In this document: in pieces, positions 56,115-64,000 of the stretch
How positions within the stretch are numbered: the first letter of the stretch is position 1
Layout: the number at the start of each line of letters is the position of its first letter
Notes under the pieces: generated by a model
What the model was told of the DNA's origin: nothing
What the model saw: the letters and a program-made list of their open reading frames with translations, nothing else
The model's database searches: none
Position numbers and translations under genes: made by a program
DNA from: Odontocerum albicorne
Taxonomy: Eukaryota; Arthropoda; Insecta; Trichoptera; Odontoceridae
DNA: 64,000 bases
Reading direction: 5' to 3'
NCBI GenBank assembly: GCA_949825065.1
Contig: OX463844.1
Location: 620,001-684,000 of the forward strand

Positions 56115-57480
56115 ATATGTAACGTAAAAGCAAACACAACATCTTGTAGAGCAGAAAACTTTCTTTCGAATGATTTATAACATTTACCATTTTGTTTAAC
56201 TTTTGGTGCTCATTTTTAAATTGAAAAAAAAAAAACGGACACAACTTATGTTAACACCCAATAATATATTGTATGTGTATACAAATTGCTAACAGGAAAA
56301 ATTACAAACCTTTGTTGATTCATAGATTTTTGTTTAATATACCAGAAAATATTGACGCCATCGTGATTTAAGATTATTTTTGGTGCTTAATTCACGATTG
56401 ATTCGTCAAGAACTACAATATGTTAGTACACGGAATTGCTTATTGAATAACTTTTATTGTTAATTTTTTTCTTCTGATATTGATATTTTTCATGTATCAG
56501 TTGATAAAATGAGAATTTAAATTCTTAATGTTTGTTGGTATTACGAGTACTTAGTCACTTAACAGGGAAGTATGAGTTAAAGGGCTACACCTGTATCAAA
56601 TATAAAATAAATCCTAGTTCATAGTTTCTTAGCCTGTGAGCTTTAAAGCAAAATTGGATTAGTTAGTATTTTGGTTGGGTCGTGAAATATTCACAAGAAA
56701 AATAATAATTTGAATATTTTAACGTTATACGAAATGTTACAACTTGACAAAAATATGTTTTCTAAGCCATTTCACGTCTAAAATAACAGCGCCTGAAGAC
56801 GGATGCTATTTAATTCTGAAGTAAATGACTTGCATGAAGATTTTGTGAATATTTATAACCTACAGGAGCAACTCATAAAAAAAAGGTTATTCAGAAAAGA
56901 GTTTTGGATTTGTTGAATAGATGTTGACAAAGTTGTCATTAAAGTCCTTATTTTCAACGTGCTGAATGTACATTATACGAATTTACTGGTTTTACACTTA
57001 CACAATTTAATGTCTAAATTTATGTTTCATATAACTTATCATAAACGATTTTAGTGCTTTTAGCAACATAAAGTAGTGATATATAAAACAATAATACATT
57101 ACGAAACGGTGCAGCAGATTATACTTGTCGATCATAACGATCTACAGGCTTGCTGAAGTGCAACAGCATGCCAACAATAATTTAATACACGCACCATCAT
57201 CTATAAAATGGCCATATTTAAGATAACCAGATATATCCTGTCGATCGGTATCTTAACATAAAAATAAGTTTAAATTTGAGTCAAAAATACGAAATTGCTT
57301 TCCGAGCAGCTATATTAAATACAAACGGAGGAGATTTAACAAAATCGCTTAACTAAAATAACATCCACCTGTAAAAGAAACGCTGAGATTACTTTATGCG
57401 AGTAACACATATATGGGAGATAAAGTTTTCAAATAAAAGTATAACTAAAACCAAATTGCGAAAAATACTGCAGCTACAAT
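56115..57480. other. Unassigned AT-rich stretch
   Basis: No clear feature. The last 300 bp may include further decayed Penelope sequence, but I cannot align a reverse transcriptase motif. Confidence 0.3.
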
Positions 57481-57504
57481 ATAAATGACACAGTACCTAT
57501 AAAT

Positions 57505-58004
57505 GGAGCAAAGTTCTATTTATAAAAAACATATCATATGAAATAACCAAAAATATTCCAAGTCACATAAAGCCAGCTTTTTACACTAATTTCAATCTCC
57601 GGAAACTCTTATTTAATGGGAAAGGCAAAAATGGAATACTTAACAACAGTGGTGTGTATAAACTTTTATGTGCTGACTGTGATCATTTCTATATAGGAAA
57701 GACAGGAAGATCTTTTGAAAAGAGATTTCGTGAACACAAATCCGCCTTAACAAATCCTCTAATTTATTCTGAAATGGCTAATCATTGTCGCCGCGAGAAT
57801 CATACTTTTTCTATCGATGATGCCAAATTCTTACATATCAGTGGTAACGGAAATAAATTGGACAGATTAGAGGCCCTAGAAATTTCTAAATCAGTACACC
57901 GATCGGAGCATCTGTTGAACAGTTATTTACCCAAAACTCTCCGCTCTTGGCCGAAATTGTCCCGTGCCTTTATCCCCTCCTCCCCCCCAGCCCCCAACCG
58001 TTGA
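57505..58004 (+). pseudogene. Penelope-like element ORF, C-terminal GIY-YIG endonuclease
   Basis: Reads ISYEITKNIPSHIKPAFYTN, then FNLRKLLFNGKGKNGILNNS, GVYKLLCADCDHFYIGKTGR and SFEKRFREH. It ends LEALEISKS...LNSYLPKTL and a stop at 58,002-58,004. The GVY...YIG pair, the CxxC between them and the following R/H block define the GIY-YIG endonuclease that terminates Penelope-like ORFs. Upstream linker residues (LRKLL block) also fit. The reverse transcriptase is missing or unrecognisable and a frame change lies near 57,505. The ribozyme-bearing terminal repeat follows directly. Confidence 0.85.
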
Positions 58005-58195
58005 AGCGTGTATATCGGTGCCAGTTCGAACAGCATTTAGTCTTGTTTGCGCTCCCCTGAAGATGAGGTGAAAGCCTTGAAACCGGTAGGGTTATACCGT
58101 CATAAAAAAGTGAAATAAACAGTGTTTGATAAAAATAAATTACAATGTCTTTAAACCTCCACAATGTTAATGTCTTAATTATAAACAATATATAA
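58005..58195 (+). mobile_element. Penelope terminal repeat following the ORF (family 1)
   Basis: GCCAGTTCGAACAGCATTTA, the hammerhead, GTTATACCGTCATAAAAAAG, GTGTTTGATAAAAATAAATT, then AAACCTCCACAATGTTAATG. Nearly identical to the right arm at 11.28-11.42 kb. Its position just after the GIY-YIG ORF anchors the family 1 ribozymes to a Penelope-like element. Confidence 0.82.
58054..58091 (+). ncRNA. Hammerhead ribozyme, Penelope-associated, intact core
   Basis: CTGAAGA at 58,057-58,063, the GAGG/CCTT stem, GAAA at 58,079-58,082, ACCGGT, then A58,088 as the expected cleavage base, with CCC/GGG as stem I. Identical in this segment to the 11.3 kb copy. Confidence 0.78.
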
Positions 58196-58199
58196 ATGA

Positions 58200-58750
58200 C
58201 ACAGGGTGCCGTTTTTCTGGTATAATACCAATATTTGTTGAGCTTTAAACCTTATTTAATGCAAAGATTCCTGTTTATAAGATATTATAGTACCACCAAC
58301 ATGAGTAAGGCTTGAAACACTCTTGAGGTGGTCTTAATAATCGGAGAACATCGTTACATCATAAAAAAAGTAAATCATTTTGGGTAAATATAAAATATAT
58401 TTAATTATTTGTTTGTGTTGTTTTATTAATCCTGACGCAATGTAATGTTCCGCAGTGTTTGAGATATAATTGGCATATTTCAAACTTAAGGATGTGATGC
58501 CCAGTGGTGGCAGTTTGACAGCTCAATTAACGTTTGACAGTTGTTTAAAAATATATTTGAGTTTTTGATTTCTACGGACACAAGTTCACAGCGGCTGTTT
58601 TCTTTGACCAATAAAAATAAGTTTTATTAATATTCTGATGACCGGATCATTTTAAAAGAAGCCAATTTGGCTGCTTACAATAGAATCTTGGTGTCAATAT
58701 CAGGAAATGTAAGCAACACTTGGACATGGCAAAAAAAGATCAAAGTTTGA
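58200..58750. other. Unassigned stretch
   Basis: No gene or repeat is recognised. Confidence 0.3.
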
Positions 58751-58754
58751 TAAA

Positions 58755-58950
58755 TATGGTAGAAATGAGAGCGTTGTTTAGAATATGTGGAATAAGGACA
58801 TAAGCAAATAATGCAATTCAAGAATCCAGTGCTTTAGATGAATAAAGGTGCATTGAGATTGTTCGGTTACGCAGAATGAATGAAAGATGAAAAATTATCA
58901 AAATTTATCTACATGAGTAGTATAGAACGCACGACAAGTTTGAGAAGAAT
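58755..58950 (+). pseudogene. Decayed RTE-like LINE C-terminal region
   Basis: Across frames it reads NMVEMRALFRICGI, then a stop-broken RRMNERWKIIKIYLHE, matching the (E)MR-LR-ICG and VERM-DERL blocks after the RT of RTE-like LINEs. It runs directly into the 27-bp minisatellite. Confidence 0.5.
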
Positions 58951-59190
58951 AATGAGGTAAGATAGTACGAATCATGGAATGACGTAGGATAGTATGAATC
59001 TTGGAATGATGTAGGATAGTATGAACATGGAATGACGTAGGAAAGTACGAATCATGGAATCACGTAGGATAGTACGAATCATGGAATGACGTAGGATAGT
59101 ACAAATCATGGAATGATGTAGGATAGTACGAATCATGGAATGATGTAGGATAGTATGAACATGGAATGATGTAGGATAGTATGAACATGG
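58948..59190. repeat. 27-bp minisatellite, about 9 copies
   Basis: Units of AGGATAGTACGAATCATGGA, then ATGACGT. Some are shortened to AGGATAGTATGAACATGG. Confidence 0.9.
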
Positions 59191-59194
59191 AATG

Positions 59195-60730
59195 TATTAA
59201 TATTTTTATATATTTATGTTATGTTTTTTATTTTTGAATTTTGTTGTTCTAATTGTATTAATGTTCTAATTTTCATTGTATTTTTAATAGAAGAGCATGC
59301 ATCACGTGGTGTATGAATGTAACAGAAGCGAAAGATGGGCGTCAAGCCATAATGAAATGAAAATCTGTTCTCGCTGCTTAGCCAAATAGAGACATGGCGT
59401 GGTGGTGAATATATAAATACATATGAGTTATCGAGTACGAACCCTTCACAATCATACAGTCATGAACCAATATTTTAGGGAACTTTGACGTTTGACGTTC
59501 TTCTGAAAAATCTATTTTCATCGAAAATGTCCATATTTCAAGCAAAATATTATATTACCCACACCTCCCGTCCATTAATCACCTCTTCACCCTTATTACA
59601 ACCTCTCCGGGCCCCTTTTCAAATAACGCTGGTGACATGGGCCCTCCCTTCCCCGGTCCCAGGACGGACAGTGGGATCAGCTTTGGTCACGGGCTGGAAA
59701 CCTTTTTTTTTACTACCAAACAGCTATGTTAGTATGAAAACGTTAGGAACCATAAATTAAACATTTTCTATCACACCAGTCCTTTCTTGGGGAAAGCAGA
59801 GATAAAAATATTCACTAAGGGTTAATTTTGCTATCCGGTCAGTTTCAAGGTAGCTTTAGATTTTTAAAATTTATAATAAAAGGGGATTATAAAAAACATC
59901 CTTCAGAGATCAAACTCTTCCCCAGGATATTGAAACATAATTTTTTACAGTGTACTCGTAACATATGAAATAACCCTTTGGACTACTGTCGCTTTCAATC
60001 ATTCGCCCTGCGATTCCGAAATGAGGTGTAAAGCGTTTTCTCTTTCCATGCTTTTTGACGTTATCTTATGTTTATTTATGCATAATTTGCTTTGTAAACG
60101 TTAAAATCTCACATTCATAATGTCTCAATACAGCGAGGGCATATAAATCGAACAGGCCTTTCTTTAGATATATCTGGTACTTTGCTCACTTTAAAGTGGC
60201 GTGTGCGGCTTTAGGAAACATTTGAAGACAACCTATTTTGGGAATTCTAATAAAAATTTATGAGTCTACATGAACATAATACACATACACTGCACTAAAA
60301 CTAAAGCTGAGTATGTTTGTATCACAAATCAGAAGATCTATAAAGGTTTTTTTCTTGTTTGTCTTTACTTGGTAAGTTTTCCGCAGTTTTCTCACCAAAT
60401 ATGTTTTTCTGAACATATTAATGTGCTGAGAAATACCTAATCGGCACATATACTACCTTCCTATCCTACTTATTTTCCTCCACTTACTTATTTTATAATA
60501 TTTTTAATCTGTCAACATACGAGTAAGTACGAGATAGATAATGCCGCTAAATAAATTATCTTTTAATTATTTTTAGAAAATAAAGTTTGGTTTACGAAAT
60601 GAAAGGTGAAATATGAGGAAAAAACTAGCCATAAGACACCCGAATATCTCTTCAAAAGAAATTTGGAAGATTGTGCAGATATTCAAGACAAGAAAATCTG
60701 GGGCGCCCGATAGTTCCAAAATAATATAAT
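59195..60730. other. Unassigned stretch
   Basis: No gene is recognised. A GC-richer part lies at 59,600-59,690. TACTCGTA occurs at 59,953 and TACGAGTA at 60,518. Confidence 0.3.
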
Positions 60731-60737
60731 TTAAAAT

Positions 60738-61185
60738 AAAAGTGAGTCAAATTTAGTCTTACGGCTAGTAAGGACATTGATTACAATACATTTAGTTTTA
60801 CGGCTAGTACGAACGTTGATTAAAATAAATTAAGTCTTATGGCTAGAAAGAACATTAATGAAAATAAATTTAATCTTACGGCTAGCAAGAACATTGATTA
60901 AAATAAATTTAGCCTTACGGTGAGTAAGAACATTGACTATAATAAATTTAGTTTGTAGCTAGTAAGAACGTTGATTAAAATAAATTTAGTCTTACGGCTA
61001 GGAAGAACATTAATTAAAATAAATTTAATCTTACCGCTATCAAGAACATTGATTAAAATAAATTTAGCCTTACGGTGAGTAAGAACATTGATTACAATAA
61101 ATTTAGTTTTACGGCTAGTAAGAACGTTAATTAAAATAAATTTAGTCTTTCGGCTAGTAAAATCATTGATTAAAATAAATTTCTA
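60738..61185. repeat. 39-bp minisatellite, about 11 copies
   Basis: Units of TTAAAATAAATTTAGTCTTA, then CGGCTAGTAAGAACATTGA with substitutions. A two-unit subpattern (AATCTTACGGCTAGCAAGAA, then GCCTTACGGTGAGTAAG) appears twice, suggesting block duplication. Confidence 0.9.
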
Positions 61186-61189
61186 ACGA

Positions 61190-63025
61190 AATAATGTATC
61201 ATATTTTTTTTGTGAAATACCCGTTAGTATACTAGATAAGGTTGCAGGAAAATTAGGTACATTTTTAAGACGTAAAATAATTATAGAGATTAACGTATCC
61301 TTTGAAAAATAAAATAGATGACATAAAAAATTATTGTGTATAGCAGCAAGTACGTCTGAAATATTAGTACGACTTAGATGTTTTTCACTATCCACAGTAC
61401 AACATTTAAAATTTACACCGTTTTAATAAAAATGTGGATCGTTTATCCCTAGGTGAAATCAGTGAGCTCATTACTTTATCAAAAATTCCGTATATTTGTC
61501 TTAAATACTAAAACACTCATATTCTGCATTCCTACCTTGACTCACATTGAAGTCCCATGCTGTTACGAGTAAATGCATAATTCCAACTGTATCTCATTCT
61601 CAACAATCATGTCAAACTCATGTTTATTGGTCATAGGTCATTTTTTGCTTTTATGGAATACCTAATCTAAAGGTTGTTCGCTCCTTTCATCTATTAGAAT
61701 ACAGCGTTTTAAAAATTTGATATACAATATTTTATTTTCGTTTTTATTACTCTTAACATTACATTAAACAAACCATTAAATTTTACGTTTAAAATTCCAT
61801 TCTAAATTACAATATACGTTATATTAACGTTATATTTTTGAGTCATTTTGTTAGATCACGAAGGGTGGGGAGATTTTTTTAGTTTTCGAGATGGACGAAG
61901 TTTGACGGAGAGGGGCGTGAATATTAATTATATCGGGGGGTGTTGCCTTTAAGATGACTGATTTTGACCGTTTGTGTTTAAGATGGTCTCCCTCGCCGTA
62001 TTCTGTTAGTTTGTCGATGGAATTAATTTTCTCATAAAACGTTTAGACAAGTTTATAATAAATTCATTTATAGTCGGTATGCCTCTGTCACGGTGTATCA
62101 GTAATTTTCTGATGCATCGTGAAGCGCCTACAGTCAACATTCATATCCAACAACTCCTAATAATACGTTCTACATTCGCTTCTGTCGTTTACTTCATGTA
62201 CATATGCAGATCTCCAAAAGGTTATCCTTCCTCGCTTTCTCCCTGTCAAAAACCTATTTTTTTTATTTTTTTACATTAAAAGTTATGAGATTACAAAAAT
62301 TACCACTTTCTTTCAGGAATACGATGTAAATTCTTGGTGCCAAGAACTGCATAATCCTTTCTCTATATAATAAATATGAATGCATTTATGTAAAAGGATG
62401 TGTTTTTATGCAAACATATTTTATGTATGCAGTTTTACGTAAACAACTTTAAAAGTTTCTTTTACGTAAACAACATTAAAAGTTTCAAAGAACTAATTAT
62501 ATTTCGTGCAAGTAGTTAATATTTTTAGGACAACTGATCAAACGTTGTCGATCCCACGACGTAGAAATAAAATTTTCTTTTAATAGTTTTTTCTAGGATT
62601 CGACTCAATAGCCCCTTAAATGTCTGTCACAGGGAACGGATATGAGAGAATAATACCTGCCAAGGATACATTATTTATATATTTTTTTGGCCTGTAACAC
62701 ACAATCTCTTTGCAAAAGTCATTTGAAAAGATTTATGAAGACCTTGATTCTTTATCTATTGTATTTAATGAAAAAATAAGCGACAATTCGGTGTTCTTTA
62801 CAAATTCATAAAAGAAAACAATATAATTTAGAATATTCACATGCACATCATTTCCATGTTTAAGTCGACAGAGAGGATAGAATGTCAAATACTTCAATCA
62901 CAACATACTTCCTTCGTATTCTCTACATTCATATATATTCTCATGCTGAACCTTCTATTTTACTTACTCCTAACATTTTCTTCTTTTAGAATGTTTGACT
63001 AAATTAGTTGTAGTTTTGCTTTGTT
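61190..63025. other. Unassigned AT-rich stretch
   Basis: No gene is recognised. A small duplication of TTTTACGTAAACAAC lies at 62,435-62,480, and a TACGAGTA octamer at 61,564. Confidence 0.3.
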
Positions 63026-63105
63026 TTGAGAGTGTGACGTGTGCACGTACTTATTTGCATGTTTTCAGAGTGTGATGTGTGCTCGTACTTATTTGCCTGC
63101 TTATT
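63026..63105. repeat. Short direct duplication
   Basis: GAGTGTGACGTGTGCACGTA, then CTTATTTGCATG is followed by a second copy with GATGTGTGCTCGTACTTATT. Confidence 0.75.
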
Positions 63106-63264
63106 ATTATATATTGTTTGTTGTTATTATAACGATTGTATATTTACACTTTTTTTAACTGTAATTGTTTTTTTTTTATTTTGTCTTTTCTTATAAAAAA
63201 ACAAACACTCAAAACTTCTTTTAATGCATTTTGGTATAAGGTATCTTTATTAATGAGTTAATAA

Positions 63265-63590
63265 ATAAAAAAAAATCAACCAACTTTCTTCTTCTAATAA
63301 CATTTATCTCCACTACATGTGTTTCTAACTCCTATCCCGAGGCTCGCTTCAAGCGGAATGATTTCGTTTTGTTGTGAGAGAAGTACTTAGGTCAGACTGG
63401 TGTCATGTTACTATGCACCTCATAACACATCGGTATCATTTCGTCTGAAGAGTGCCTCGTGATAGGATATAAAAACACGTGTAGCAGGGATTAATGTAAT
63501 TTGTGGAGTGACAATTTTTCTTGAAATATTCTAATAGAGAGTTCCACAAAGTCAATGCCGAAACTATAATCTAACCATATTATTTCGGTC
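63265..63590. mobile_element. Foldback element with hammerhead-like arms (family 2), most complete
   Basis: The left arm (63,305-63,355) read on minus has GCCTCGGGATAGGAGTTAGA, then AACACATGTAGTGG. The right arm (63,440-63,490) on plus has CTGAAGAGTGCCTCGTGATA, then GGATATAAAAACACGTGTA. Outer right sequence TGAAATATTCTAATAGAGAG, then TTCCACAAAGTC matches the ends at 15.2 and 34.2 kb. Both ribozyme motifs have core changes (GAAA to AAAA on the right, CTGAAGA to TTGAAGC on the left). Confidence 0.65.
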
Positions 63591-63647
63591 GTCCTCTACC
63601 ACAATTCTCAACTAAGTTTGCATTGTTGAGAATTGAAAGGCAACAAC

Positions 63648-63772
63648 GACAAATGAAAGGCAACAAACCCAGATCCATTAAAATTATATGTCCAAATCAA
63701 ATTATCTGTTGTTTTTCTCAAATTGTGTATATTTCTTGTCATGTGTAATAATCAATAAATAAATAAATAAAT
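63648..63772 (+). repeat. Family B repeat, 3' part
   Basis: GGCAACAAACCCAGATCC, AAATTATCTGTTGTTTTTC, TATTTCTTGTCATGTGTAAT, then an (AAAT)n tail. Confidence 0.7.
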
Positions 63773-63774
63773 TG

Positions 63775-64000
63775 TAAATTTGTTTACTCTGACTTTCGTT
63801 ATTCACCCGTTTAACATGTTCAAACCACCCCAGAACATTCTTTTTTACCTTTCTTTAACACAAGGTTTTAGCTTACATTTATTCTTAATGATTAAACATC
63901 ACACAATATTTTCAATGCGCGCATTTCCAGAGCAACTTTCGTAAATGATGCCCCTTCATGATGTGGATACATAATTTTTCAAAATATAGTTCATAAAAAT
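63775..64000. other. Unassigned end of window
   Basis: AT-rich. The part at 63,795-63,850 (TTCACCCGTTTAACATGTTC, then AAACCACCCCAGAACATTC) slightly resembles LINE tail sequence at 11.98-12.03 kb. Not enough for a call. Confidence 0.3.

Overview
The window reads as AT-rich (about 69-70% A+T by eye) non-coding DNA from an animal nuclear genome, most likely an insect. The reasons are the mix of mobile elements: Penelope-like elements with hammerhead ribozymes, mariner fragments, a Harbinger-type foldback carrying a MADF-like exon, a piggyBac-type MITE, several non-LTR (LINE) families, and tRNA-headed SINEs. I cannot assign an order. I found no intact host gene, no functional tRNA or rRNA gene and no prokaryotic features. 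Every recognisable protein fragment belongs to a transposon and is truncated, frameshifted or interrupted.

Layout. 1-4000: a LINE tail with a triplicated unit, 29-bp and 44-bp minisatellites, a complete piggyBac-type MITE and a hammerhead-bearing inverted repeat. 5.7-15 kb: SINE and LINE 3' ends, several minisatellites, a miniature Penelope terminal element at 11.2 kb and a repeat called family D here. 15-23 kb: large minisatellites, an RTE-like reverse transcriptase tail on the minus strand, two adjacent SINEs, and a second hammerhead foldback. 23.2-24.2 kb: two very long (TA)n tracts flank a perfect 111-bp inverted repeat. 25-37 kb: a 33-bp minisatellite, LINE tails of two clades, a mariner fragment, SINEs and Penelope ends. 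37-49 kb: RTE-like tails, a Penelope foldback, an inverted duplication of family D plus LINE sequence, a (CA)n tract, and the Harbinger-type foldback. 49.9-64 kb: a (TA)n tract inside a minisatellite, a full SINE, a mariner N-terminal fragment, the best Penelope coding remnant (GIY-YIG endonuclease) joined to its ribozyme-bearing terminal repeat, more minisatellites, and a last hammerhead foldback.

Three threads link the elements. (1) The octamer TACTCGTA/TACGAGTA occurs at about 22 loci plus inside arrays, roughly ten times my rough expectation. In three tandem arrays, neighbouring copies show it arose as a 6-bp insertion at a TA. This is the form expected of excision scars from a Tc1/mariner-superfamily element whose ends begin CGAG, as reported for Minos. 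(2) Hammerhead ribozymes with a palindromic stem III recur in three sequence families, mostly in inverted or tandem terminal-repeat arrangements of Penelope type. (3) The SINEs end with the same 3' sequence as an abundant LINE here (called LINE A), which suggests that LINE A supplies their mobilisation machinery.
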